Shown here piece after piece: positions 37,601 to 50,100 of a stretch of DNA of 64,000 bases; the first letter of the stretch is position 1; the number at the start of each line of letters is the position of its first letter. Both the position numbers and the translations under genes were made by a program. Source of the stretch: Rhynochetos jubatus (lineage: Eukaryota; Chordata; Aves; Eurypygiformes; Rhynochetidae); the NCBI GenBank assembly GCA_027574665.1, contig CM050654.1, positions 36,475,722 to 36,539,721 of the forward strand, given 5' to 3'. The notes beneath the pieces are model-generated. The model saw only the letters and a program-made list of their open reading frames with translations. It ran no database searches and was not told where the DNA came from.

Positions 37601-39499
37601 GTGTTCCCGTAGAGTCCATTGGAAGTACTCAGAGTGAAGGAGATGCAACAGCAGTATCGTTTCACAGAACAGTTCTGCTCTATCACTGTTTTAATTAAAG
37701 TCATTCTGCTGATGGAGAGTCTATTCTCTGGTGTTTTCTTTAATGTAGTCATAATGCATCAGTTTGAGCTCCCTTGCTGGCACATCTTTCATTATAATCC
37801 ACTTAGCTAAGTTTATAATTAAACTTCTAAATTCCAACCTGCTTTTGTTATGTTTTTAGGTGTACAAAAACTGAAGCAGGAAAACTTAGGATTCATGGTT
37901 TTTACCCTGAACTGATCGATGTAAATTAAGAAGCAATTAATTGACAGTACAGTTGTTTCATATTCTTGCTTTTAATCCCCAGGATCGTCTGTAGCTTTGG
38001 GACAAGAAGTGAATATGATTGAAGAGAAGAAAAAAGATTAAATGATTAATAGATTCTTACAATTTGCCTGTAGAGATCACCAAAATACCTGAGCTTTCAA
38101 ATATAACTGGTGAAGTTGGTGACTAAGCTTTCCAACAACTGAGTGTTGAGGAAGGTTGTTTAACATGGATGGACCAGGGTGAATTTATGCTCAGCTTTGT
38201 CGATCTGGAGGTCGTGCAGGCGTGCCCCCAGCCCAAAGCAGGCTGGTTTAGACTGTCTGCTGGTTGTTTGCAGTTATCTTCTCTATGCAGATGTGTTACC
38301 ACCAGATTTCTTTCAGGTATTATTTTACCCTTACGGTTATTGTACCAAATTGCCAAAGAATTGTGGAGCTTAATGTTTTGATTCCTTATGAGTGACCACT
38401 TAGGACAGAAGTACTGTCAGGCACTTGTCAGCCCGATATATAATTTTAGCTCATTCAAGCTGTATGTTTTTATCCAGGCTTTTCTAAAATACTCCTGGAA
38501 GAAGGGTAAATATTCTTAACTGAGGTTTGGAGATGAAGCAGTAGAGGTCTGGAAAATCAAACTACTGTTCTCATTATGCAGAGTCGCTCCACTAACACCA
38601 AGGGGAGTGCTTGCAGAATCAAGTGTTGGTGTCAGAGCATGACCCATAAGTGACTTTGTTGCACAGGAGGTCTCTGACACAGCTGGACGTGGGATGAATT
38701 TAGGGTGCCTTTACTTTAACCAGAAGACTGTCTTTCTCCAAACGTGTATGTGGCAGAATGTATAGTGTTTGCTTTCCACATGGAAGTAAAGGCAATTTAG
38801 TGTAACTATGTTGATAAATGAAAGCTTTGGCAGTGTGCGTGTACACCCATGCGCTTACATCTGCAAGTCTGTTCCTAGTGTGATGTATATTTTGTTAAAC
38901 TCGATACCTGTAATACTATCATTAGTATTTTTTTGGAAATATCTCCTCCAGGGATGGCCTGCAGTGGATGACCTTGGTGACCAGCCTTTGCTGCTAGAGG
39001 CCAGGCATTCTGCTGGCTTAGGACAGAATAGAATTAGCTTTTTGGATAACAGCTTTCTGAGAAAGCCAGGCAGATTTTACTTGTTTCTGAGGATAAAGAG
39101 TATGCTATAAACATCCAGATTATCTTGGAATATCACAAGCAATGGGCTTGTGTAGTAGGCAAACAGTTGCATAATTACTGCTTACGTTTATGTTAAGGAA
39201 ATTTATTCATGATTAATGATGCTTATCTTTGTGCTAGACACCTGCCAAAGGATTTATAGCTATGCATATGATCTGCAATTGCTTCTTTTTGGTTACTGTT
39301 TAAAGTGCTTGGGATTACTCTACTCTAATTGCATCGTGTATTTTAAATGGAGAGTGCCACCCAGGTGTCCTTGTCAGCATTCGGTTCTCATGCAAAAGAA
39401 GTAGGTCAGGTTTACCGGTGATGGGGAAGGTCACAACTCCCGGTGACCTTGGGGAGAATTTAACTGATGTCTGACAAGTCTGAAACCATGTCTCAGGTT

Positions 39500-39521
39500 T
39501 AGATCAGTTTAAACTGATCTA
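39500..39521. repeat. Perfect 22-bp palindrome
   Basis: The sequence is its own reverse complement over 22 bases with no spacer. The left half is TAGATCAGTTT and the right half AAACTGATCTA. It contains two GATC sites and a central GTTTAAAC. It may be a binding site for a symmetric dimer or a chance inverted repeat. Confidence 0.9.
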
Positions 39522-42500
39522 TTTCTAAATGCAGTAATAAAGTCGATATAGATCTGCATTGGAGCAGAGCCAGATTGAACCTTCCAAAACCATGGAGATG
39601 GTACAGAATGCCTAAAGAAACCTTGTCCTGTGGAAGCTTGCAGGAAGAGCAACTGGTCCCTTCTTTACCAGTGCAATGTGTGTAGAGTGGGGAGTCAAAA
39701 TTGGACTGTCAATCTTTTGCCTTTCGCTGTTGGATGGTTGGAGGAACTCCAGAGTGTCTTGGACTAGGCCAGTGCCTGTCAGCTGGAAACATCTGCTTCT
39801 GAGTGCACATCTGTAGCATGTGGTTGACTGAGCAGAGGCTGGAAAATGGGAAAAGCTTCCCAGAGGCTTTTTCCCCTCCCGTGTTAAACAAGGACTAGGC
39901 TGGGCTTTGGCTGCTGGATATTTCATTGACACTGAAAATGAAATTAAATTTTGAACACTTCAGAAATAAGGTGTTTGTCAGCTGGATGCATATTTATTTA
40001 TTCATAACATCTTGACACTGTACTTGAATGCTGAATTTTCAGCAGAAATGTAGATTTCTAAATTAAGTCTGTTATTTAAAACTAGTTTCATTCAATCCTG
40101 TCATTAAGAGAATTAGCAGTGGATTAGATAATGTAAATGCATCGTTACTATCATTAGACGACTTGCACGTGGCTCTTTCAAGACTGCCTGTGCATTACCA
40201 GCCACTGCCACTCATGTCTGATATCCTTGCTTTTCTGAACAAGGTTCCAGACGAACCAAACAAAATCGAAAGGATGCTTGTGACTAATCCTTCAAATATA
40301 CGAAAACAACACCTCATTATTTAATTCCATGAGAATCTGTTAGTGCAGACTATAGTGGGCTAGGCCTGCAGTATAAAGGGTATTGAATAAATCCAGAAAA
40401 TCAGTTTTGGAAAGGTGAGCTATTTTCAGAGTAAAACACATACCTTGAACATATTTAAGCAATTGCACGAATTTAATCATGACTAGTCTTGGAGAAGTCA
40501 ATTTTTAAAACGTAAATTTCATTTTTTTTCCTCCATTTTCCTCTGTATTTGCCAGTTACAGCTAGCCATGCTGACACATTTGGGAGCTGAGATATACTGT
40601 AACTAAATTTGATGTGAAGTGTTGGTGGCCTTCATAATGTAATTTATTCATGTTTCTGTAGATAGCATATGTTGCTTGGGCAATAATTTTTTATCGTATC
40701 AGGACAGAACAGCTACTGTTGCAAATTGTGTTGTACAAACCCAGATATACAGACAAATTGTTATTGTGCTCTGCTGTGGTGTAAATCAGTGGACTCTATT
40801 GAGCTCTGCTGGGGTGGGTGAGATTAGAATCAGTCTCATGGTGTCTAATTTATTTCTATTTTTTCTGACTTAATGTAATCTCTGTTCTTGCTCCATAGGG
40901 AGCAGCAGCCAGTTATCTTTGTAGTCCTGCCCAAAGAATGAACATATGCGAAACCCCTTGTCTTGGGCAGGAGGCTGCTACTCCCAGGGATTTACTGCTG
41001 GTTACTGACCCTTTGATTGCTGAGATGAAGGCAGTGTATGGAGAAAGCAGCTGATGAGCACGACTGGTGCTTCATTAAAAATCTCAGCATCTTTATCAGC
41101 TGTTAGCTGAGGTTTCCTTGGATTTCCCATTGCATGCACCCACCTGTTTAAGACGCGTTGTTTTTGTGACATTCTTCGGTATGCAGAGAGCTGCCCTGTA
41201 ATTCAGATGGGTGTTGTCTGCGCGGGGCTGGGCGTGCTGGCTCCCCTACGGTACTTAAATCTGGGCGTCTGAATAATTTCTTTCCTTCTTTTGCTTTTTT
41301 GGGTGTGAAGAGTGTTGGAGCCAGTGTCACTAATTCTTTCTCTTTCCCTTGACAGAAAGTTGGTGACTCTGTTTTCTGACCGTCGTAGATGGTAACTGCA
41401 ATGCTGAAGACACTGGGCGAGTCGCTCCTCCTCAGCTCTTCTGTGTGAGGTGAGCAACCATCCACATGGGCAAAAAAACCCTAACTGTGGGATGGCTGAG
41501 GGCTCCACTTCCCCCGCCCCCGAGGACTTCCCTGCTGTATTGGCATTAGTGAGGGATGAAGTGCTCTACATCTCATTTCAGAAGGATGCTCAAGGTTTCT
41601 GAGCTTCCCTTGTGCTTCATATAAGGCCACCTGTGGTCTGCGTTACATTGTCTGGGTTGCATTCTGAATTAAATGAAAATTCTTAATTAAATTGACCTGG
41701 AAGACATGAGCAAAGCAGTAAATCTGGTCCCTTGCCTGCATTACAGTATTGGTCAGCTTGATGAGTTTTTAGGTCTCACCTGCAGTGCTGCTCATCTGAA
41801 ACGCGAGGATGAACTGAGCCAGATAACAGATACGTTGTATCTTCCACCGTAGTTAGTCAATATCTGATTAAATATAATTGCAGGAATTTATCATGATAGA
41901 AACTGTTTCAAAGTAATTTGAATACAGCTTGAAATTAAAAGTTTTGCTGTATATTCAATGTGTACTATTTTCAGGTTTATCTTCAGTTTCTTATCAAGAA
42001 TGGTTCTGTGTATTCTGTATTATGACAATGTTGCTTTTCATAAGGTTAGGAATGTAATGGAGTTTTTTGGACTAAACTTATAATAACTGATAATTGTAAT
42101 GGAAATCACCAAGATTATGCCAATAAAGGCAAATCTTGAAAACAGGTGTTATCACTCTCCTTATGTGAATACGGATGTGACTTTTTTAACCTATAAATGT
42201 AGGATTAATCACTAATAAGTAGAACTATGTTGGGAATTTAAACATGGTACACAGACAAAAGTTATTACATAAGAAAAAATTAATATGAGAATTTACATCA
42301 GAAACTAGCTATTGTTTGATGTGGAGCATACCATGAACATTTTTTGAGACATCAGTACTGTTCCCACTTGAATGTGGACGAATCTGAAATAAATTGAAAC
42401 TCATGTATAATCTGCCTACATAAGTGGCTGGTCAGTCTACTTTTGGGATGAGAGAAACAGATTTGAATTACTGGGTTGAATCAGACCTTCTAAAATCTTG

Positions 42501-43484
42501 GTTTGTTGTATGCCTTTCCTTACCTCTCTTGTTTTGGAGCTTCTCCATGGCATGTAGACAGTGTGGACGTTCGCTGCAGCAGGCATTTAGAAGTTGGGCT
42601 CCTGCTTTGTATGGGAGACTCAGAGAGACTTTTCTCCTTCCTTCCAATGCCACACAGTGATTATTCTAATGAGGTGTAAAGTGTAAAACTGCTCCAGCAA
42701 CAGGACTTGATCCATTCTTGTCTCAATCGCAACATGGCTCTGGTATTCATCTGAAGTGTTGGAGAGCTTAATTAAAAATTAATTGAAAGTCAGAGACACC
42801 TCTCTTGAGTAACCAATTGCTGGTTGAGCTCACAGGTCAGACTTAAACATGAGTCCCAAATTCCGAAGAAGTGCCTCAGCAATGTCTAGTTGTCTTTTTC
42901 AGTCTGGTTCATCATGTTCTGATAAGCAGCCTCTGCTTTTCCTGCTGCATTTCTCATGTGGCTTTTGTGTGTCCTCTGTTCCCACATCGCATGGAGCTGT
43001 AACAATTCCTTGTCTGGTATTTCGGTTGTCAGGGATCTTATATGTAGGACACGGGCTCTGTATTCAAAGCTGAATTTTGCGCCTGGAATCCATTCCCAGC
43101 TTTGGTTTAGACTGCCTGTAGCATGCTAATATTCATGCTGAAGATAAATTTAACAGGGAAAAGAAGGGACACATCGTAGGCTGTGAACTGATCCCTTGCC
43201 GTCTATTTGCACGGGTAGATTTCTTTTCAAGAACCTGCTAAAAGCACTTATGATGGCTGGCTTTGTAGGATGTGACTGTCGGTCCCCTGGGAGCTGGCTT
43301 TCTCCTCTCTCTTCCCCTCTCCCCCCTATTTCCCCCTCTCTTTCCTTCCAAACCAGGCTTGTCCTCAACAGATCCTGCACACAGGGACTGTGAAATGCAC
43401 AGTGCCCACCAGGTTGCCCTTAGGCTGAGCCTTAGTGTTTTAAGTATTTTAGCAAGCTTTTTTTCTTTGTTTTGTTAATTCTAG

Positions 43485-43658
43485 GACCAAAGAAGACAAG
43501 AAACCGAATTATCTGAATTATGCTTCTACAACAGAACTGGGTTTCTCCTCATTGGGCATGGCAGAGCCTGGGGAAGTCCTTCCTTTTGTTTGTTTTCTTA
43601 ATGCTACAAACAGCTGATCTGGAAGCCAGGAGAGGTCATCAGTTTGTCTGGAAGACAG
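43485..43658 (+). CDS. THSD7B: THSD7B first coding exon (signal peptide)
   Basis: THSD7B is a large type I membrane glycoprotein with many thrombospondin type-1 repeats. This exon follows an excellent acceptor (TTTGTTTTGTTAATTCTAG), has 35 bases of 5' UTR, and starts at ATG 43520. It encodes 46 complete residues and ends AAGACAG|GTAGGA, with the first base of a Gly codon left over (phase 1). Residues about 18-33 form a signal-peptide core (GKSFLLFVFLMLQTAD). The mature start LEARRGHQFVWKTG matches the motif that precedes the first TSP1 repeat in THSD7 proteins. Human THSD7B, as I recall it, has the same length to this point without gaps, with shared Trp at 12 and 14, LE at 34-35, and QF.WK.G at the end. 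THSD7A is the alternative but its N-terminus differs more. The following exon should begin with the PWGRC-type segment; I do not find it before the window ends. Confidence 0.8.
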
Positions 43659-44527
43659 GTAGGAAAAACATATGTTGGCTACTAGATAATTCCTGCATTT
43701 GAGGAGGGAGTGATTGCCCTTTCTCCATTCTGTTTTAGCTCAGTAATAAATTAAAAAAGACTGATAATGTCTTCTATTCTAATTTTTTTGGTAACTGAAA
43801 AATAGGGGGATTTAATGTCTATTTTAAATTACTAATCTTCATGTCTGTTGGAGTTATGCACCAGGGTGACTTAGAGTATAACTGTGGACTCCTCAATGCT
43901 TTTAATCCAAGAGTAAAATTTTTACTGGATCCTGATATCATCATCCTGATGTTGCTTCATTTGAAATATTTAATCATTTTCATTTCATGTTTGAATGAAA
44001 AGGGCACACCGGCATCTTTCAGGATGAACTGAGCCAGAAGCCCATGCTCTTGGTTGATCTACTCATAATTAACATTTCATTGGTACATTTAGTGAATGAT
44101 TACTGTCCGTCCATCAGCTTGGATGCGTGCAGTGTTGGAATGTTCAAAATCAGGCACGCACATTTGGGTAATTTGTGACGACACAGTGATAACACTGCGG
44201 TTCTTAGTGAGGGGGAGGAGGTGAAGGAGAAACGGTGAGATACAGGTGTGTAAAACCGAGCATGATGCATTCGGCGCTTATTTTGTAGCATGACACGACA
44301 ACAAAGAATGTTCAGTGAAGTGGCAAGATTGGCAAATTTGGGAAACGTTTACTCAAAGTACTTCATAAAGAATTCGAAACTGAACCAAGGGTTTCGTTGT
44401 CTGGGATCCCTTTGAGGTTTGGCCTTTTATGACTGAGCGATAAAAGTTGATGCAAAAATTAATTTCCCCTGTTTTTTTGGAGAGGTTCTTTGCTGTTGTT
44501 TGTATTTTTTATAGTTCTGTAGAAGGT

Positions 44528-44610
44528 AAGAGACTGAATTAGCTGAACAGTGAAACAATGATTCTGGGAAGAGACTGAATTAGCTGAACAGTGAAACAAT
44601 GATTCTGGGA
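44528..44610. repeat. 41-bp perfect tandem duplication
   Basis: Two back-to-back identical copies of a 41-base unit beginning AGAGACTGAATTAGCTGAAC (44529-44569 and 44570-44610). No mismatch between them, so the duplication is recent or gene-converted. It lies about 870 bases downstream of the THSD7B exon. Confidence 0.95.
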
Positions 44611-46529
44611 GGGCTCCAGTCCTGGTAGGACCAACACAAGCTTTTCACCCTGGCCGCTGGGATGGGAGGCTGAGTGCTGGTGAAGTGCTGGTTAAGTACA
44701 ATCTGATACTACATTTCTGAAGGCTTTTTTTATGATGTCTTGCATGTAAAATAAAGAGGAAATAAACAACAATATAAACTGTCTTTCTCCAACTCACTGT
44801 CATTTATGTGATGTTTTTGAACAAGCTTTAAAAGGTAGAGTTGTTTTCTTAAGACAAATTAGACCCTTCAGTGCTGCCTGTCTTCTCTTCCGTTCTGAAG
44901 CGTATTGTACCGTTGGTCTTCAGAGGTGAGCGTTGGAGGTCATATAGTTTAATTTGACTTGATGATTCCAGCTGGCAGTAAAGTTTTTGATGCTTTAAAG
45001 GCATCTGAGGCAGATGTATTTAGAACTAAAGAAGGGCGGTGCACAGGTTTGTGTGGCCGTGGTCTGCCGTGTTCTGAAAGCCCCGTGATGAGCTCGTTGG
45101 AAAGGTCTGCCTTCCAGATGCAGAACAAAATTGTCAGTTCCTGTGACTCCCACAGTGCGTTAGAAAAATCCGAGCTCTCAAGAGTTGTTTTAAAAACCTT
45201 AAAACCTGAGAGTGTTTTGATGCACTTTCTCTGCTTACAGAGTGACTAAAGGTAGAAAACAACTTTGAGTGAAACGTTTCCTGAACGAAAGTAACTTGGG
45301 AGTTTGAGCCATGTTTATGGTCCTGTTTGGCAAAAACAGAGGTGGTTTTTTTTCCCTCTAGTTAAATACTTGTATATTTCTAAACAAAATTTTCATTTTT
45401 TTCATTGGAGCATTTTGTTTAAAATTAGATAAAATTTAAATCCAAACCTAAGATGTTTAGTTCTGGGTTAAAGTGAATAGCATGTTCACCAAAACCACTT
45501 TGTTTTGCTAAGAAACGAAGTATTATTTGTGAAGCCTGTTCTTTCTCTGCAGTAGTAGTGAATGAGCAGCATTTCTAAATCCTAAATTTCAGTCTTCTGC
45601 AATTGTCCTAAGCAGTAACACAGTGGGCTCAGATTTCTCTTAGTAGTTTGAATGGAAACTTGTTTTTTTGGGAGATGTAGGTAAAAAGGAAGTGGAGGTC
45701 TTGCAGTGTTAATACACAGGAAATAAACTACTGGCTTTCTTTTGTTAGTTGTGTATGTGTTGCAGATTTATTTTGAGGTGTTTGGAAGCATTTATGTCAA
45801 AATAAAATCTCAGTGACCTCGAAGTGAGTGGTAAATAGCAGTCTGCTGTCAGGGTGGCATATATGACTATACTTTTTTTTTATTTTGCTTGAAATGTTTT
45901 CCCAGGTATGGTTAATCCATAAAGGTGTGTGTATCTTCCAAAAGATTACAGGGACATGTTTTGGGCAAAGAGGGATGGTAACTTGAACGGAGCAGGTAGA
46001 TCGGGAGAGGTAGAGGGGTTCACATAACCTGTTGCAGCAGGATATTAATAATAAAATAGCTTTGGGGTGTAGATCATGGAGAACTTGGCCTAATGAGTGG
46101 TTTGTATAATAAGAAAAAAAGGTCATTCCATCGTTTGAGGACTTCTGTGCCCAAGACAGAGGAAAAAAATTAAAAATTAAAAGCACAGCACAGTGACCCT
46201 AAAATGAAATAGCTTTTAATGTCAGAACTGAGCAGATCCATTCAAAACTTGTAGCTGTTGTCTTTGTCCCTTTTTTGGTTTTTTATTTTTTTTTAGTGAA
46301 ACAATCTAATGAGCAACCCCTAATGGGAAAGGAGTTGGTCTGTTTGGTTTTTAAAATCTTGAATTGTCTATCGCAAGCATGGCAAGTTACTTACCTGCTG
46401 TCATGCTTTATAATTAAAAAACATTATGCTACTGAAAGCTCTGATTTTAAGAAAATGAATGTATATTTACTAAAGTAAATTTTCCTGACACACAGAAGTC
46501 CAGAGCTACATCCTTAATATGGATGGGGC

Positions 46530-46547
46530 GGGGGGGGGGGGGGGGGG
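46530..46547. repeat. G18 mononucleotide run
   Basis: Eighteen uninterrupted G after a GGATGGGGC lead-in. Such a run can form a G-quadruplex on the plus strand and is often mis-sized by sequencing. Confidence 0.9.
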
Positions 46548-47039
46548 AGAAAAAGCATCGTATCAGCGCTGAAGTTTATAAAGCAGTCTTTTTTTCAGCT
46601 AAATCCTTGGCTTTATCTGAAAAAGACTCACACATTTCATGCTGGGCTTGGTATAGGTGAAGGCAATGGTATTGAAATCACTGCATCTCCAGAAATACCC
46701 AGGCTCTATATTTCTAAAATTTAAGAACTTGGCAGTGAGGTAGATTATGCATACTCTTCCCTTAGCTACTCAGAAGGCTAGCACTTGCGTTTTGCTTAGT
46801 TGTGGCCTGTCTTAAACCCATTTATTTTTAGCTACTGGTTTCTAGAGATGATACGGTAATGTCTGAATATCTGTACACTGTAGCTCTGAGTTTCAAAACA
46901 TTTCTTGTCAGATAGTTATTTTGTGACCAGCAGCCTAAACATGAAAGGAATAATTATACCAATTAAATTACTCAGCAACCTCAAATAGCAGAATAATTTT
47001 CTGACACTTGCTAACTAACAAAGCCGTTCTAGTGATACA

Positions 47040-47190
47040 ATCTTGAGAAAATTTAATTGGATCTAAATCCTTGTTAATTAATAGTGTTTAATGCAATAGC
47101 CAATTAGCAATTTGCATATTTCACTATGTTGATTTTCTTCAACTCTTGAATGGTCCTAGAAGTGCCTGGAATTTCTCTAATGCAAATATT
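47040..47190. promoter_or_regulatory. AT-rich segment with two octamer motifs
   Basis: ATTTGCAT at 47110-47117 and its reverse complement ATGCAAAT at 47180-47187 are exact POU-octamer sequences in opposite orientation, 70 bases apart. TTAATTAAT and CAATTAG homeodomain-type cores lie just upstream (about 47073-47106). This composition is common in conserved intronic enhancers, but the call rests on motif content only. Confidence 0.2.
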
Positions 47191-50100
47191 TCTGTGTTTT
47201 AATGATGGCCATTCAAGCTTTTAAAACTCTAAGGAGAATATTGATACACACATGAACCCACACCATGATTCTAGTTGGTTTATTTTTTGGTGAAACTCTC
47301 AAACTTAGTTCTAAAGTCTAAATTAGACTATTGGAAACCCAGATGTGGTGTCCCAGTGAGTTCTCCATTTGTAACTCTTACCAAAAAATGAAGCAGAATG
47401 GGGATTTGGCCCAGCAGGGACATGCTCCCTGTTACGAATGGAAGAGCCCTGAAAGCGAGCTATCAACCTGGGAAATGGATTTGTGATACAGCTGATGACA
47501 GTAGAGAGGTTATTACCTGAGGAAGAAACCATTAACGTGCTGGTGCCTGTGGGCTTCTGGGCGTGATGAGCCGTAAGTTCTCTTGCCCCAGGTGAACACA
47601 AAAAACTTGAGTTCAGAGTTATTACCCATGCTTGAAAGTTGTTCTTAAAATAGGGTTAGCAAATGGGTTTTGATCATTAATCTTTCTTCAGAAACAATCC
47701 ATAATGGAAAGGGTCTGAAATGAACTTTTCAGAGAACAACTTCTGACGTGGGGGAACCTTTGAACTACTTGTGAACGTGGGTGAGCCGGTTGCGGCTAAG
47801 ATGAAAAAGATCTTTTGTTCCGTGTTCTCAGATAATACTGCCATAAAATGCCCTTGCTTAAGATCCTAATTTCAGGAAGGCTAAGTGCTGGTTTGGAAGT
47901 GCCTTTGACCTTACATCTTAAAAGACAAACTTCTACCTGCGCACACCAAATACTAAAAGGAGTCCAGATCTTCAAAGGACCGTAGAGCTCAAACCCACTG
48001 AAAAGAGATACAGTGATAGCTCTGCAACAAGTGATACTGTTCCAAAAGCTCTACAAAATTAAAAATGATAATCGGTCCCAGATTTAGTGCTGCTTTTTTT
48101 TTTATTATTGAATAGGAAAACAATTCATTAATGAAGTTCAAATGTCTTTTTAGTGATCTTTTTGTGGTATCTGGAAGTTTTAGGATATTTCTGACTGTCT
48201 GATGCTTCCAAACTTCTCAGTTTGTGGCAAATGTGCTAATTGTAGGTTATTCTTATGCTGCCTTGGTGGATGGAATTTTAAATGTTAAAACTCTGAAGTG
48301 AAAATTTAACTTTGATTTAATCAAACTTTGACTGATTCTAAGGTTCTTCACTATACAAAGAGTTTAGGGCTGCAGTGGTTCTCTTGGGTTACAGATTGCA
48401 ATCTTGTCATATGGACAGCAGCAACAATTACTAAATAATGTTTAAAAAAACCTCTATTAAATTCCATTCTAAAACTAGTCAGCTTGTTGCCATAAACTTG
48501 ATAGTTGAAAAGTTCTTCTAGAATTCTAAGCCTTCTTATTTTCACCTTTATTCATGATCAGTTTATACTTTTGTACTTGAGCTAGGCTATAATTAACTCT
48601 TCTTTTGGTAGTTGCTCCTAATGTATTTGCAATTTAAGGATACCAAGGTATTCTGGACCCCTGTTAGTAAACATTTCCTCTTTGAACTGGGTTGTCAAAC
48701 TAAATTATTTCTAAACATTGCTCCTTAGAATTATATCAAATCTCAGATGAGATTTCTCCTGCTGATATTTTACAATTTTAATTAGAAATGTGTGGTTTAA
48801 AATATCTCAGAATTGGAGAGGTGGTGTTCTTTTTGAATAGTTCATAGTAAACAGTTTAATTTGAAGTAGTGCAGTTGTTTTTATCTGTTGGTATAGTTCA
48901 TTAAGTAGCCATTAAGAAAAAGTTATTTTAAATATAAAAAACTAGTGCTTCAAAATTAGTGTGAAATTGGTCTAAAATAATTGTGTATGAAGAGTGTTTT
49001 ATAGGACAATATAAATGATATTTTTATTTCTGCAAAACTTTTTAAAAAACCAATAATACTTGGAAGTTTTGTAAACAGAGTTGTTTTGTAAAATTTCATT
49101 AGCAGTAAAACTTAATGTGCTGGCTGGTACCAGCCCCTGGTATTTGAGAAGATTTAAGGATGGCCTCAGAGCTCATCTTGTATTTCCTTAGACAGAAGTA
49201 CAGTTGTTTCAAATTGCTAAATATTTGGTTTTGTCTCCTCATTGTTCTTTACCCTTTCTTATCCACATTTCACCTTTTTCTTAAACTCTAGATGTTATTG
49301 CATATGATTCTGCTACTTCACCGCACCCTGGTCATTCCAGTTCTGGTATGGTACCCTCATCTGGTCTTGTTTTCTCCGCATGTCTTGGAGTGTAGAGATG
49401 GATCTGTTGCTGTACTTTATAACCGTTGACAGTGATGGTACAAATAATGTTTACGTGGCTGAGTCATTTCAGCGTAGGTGGAGACCTTGTGTCCTCCGGC
49501 AGTAAATGCTGGTGAGTTTGTCAGAGAACTGCACAAACGTACATGAGATCTCCCTCCTGAGGAACCTCTCCTACACTGGAAGCTCATCTTCCAGCCTGGC
49601 CTGTCCTCCAGGTGCTTGAGGTCTGCTGCTGTGTTGGATCAAGGTGCCACAGCAGCCCATTGCACAGCCACCTGGGTCCTGTCCGGCACAGCTTCTGGCT
49701 TTATCCTCAAGGCACAGGGTTAAAAGCTCAGCGTATGGGACTTGGCTGAAGGACCTGCCTTGTTGGCCCGGAGAATGCCATCCAGTGTCAGAGACATCAG
49801 AGTTGTTCCTGGAGGGGTTGTGGTTTGGGAAGCATGCTCATTGATGCAGAAATATATAAATTGGCATCCTATTTCCTTGTCTGTAAAACCTGGTATGTTC
49901 TTGTTAGCTCTGGTTTCTTGTAGGACCTTGAAGACACCAGTGAAATGTTCTTGGTGGCCCTGCTTAAAGACAGAATCGCTGGCTTTGGTATTTTGTCTTA
50001 GAAAAACACACTTGAGCAAGCAGTACGGGATGCGCAGAGTACCAGTCAAATTAAAAAGGCAAGCAAAAGAGGAACTGAAGTGACACTGCAATATATGTTA

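Larger units (their letters stand above)
31881..43484 (+). other. Probable THSD7B intron 1 or upstream DNA
   Basis: No coding exon is recognised on either strand in 11.6 kb. The stretch holds a 13-bp unit (TTACTACACCGTG) repeated twice at 34621-34646, a perfect 22-bp palindrome at 39500-39521, and an ordinary pyrimidine tract leading into the acceptor at 43484. Whether it is an intron depends on whether the CpG island is exon 1. Confidence 0.4.

Noticed and set aside
45797..46186. 129-codon minus-strand open frame
   Set aside because: AT-rich, with a translation lacking recognisable motifs, and no splice-site support. A frame of this length is expected by chance in 64 kb.
49720..50091. Overlapping open frames of 113 (+) and 123 (-) codons
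   Set aside because: Mirror-image open frames on opposite strands with no domain and no splice support. Probably chance.
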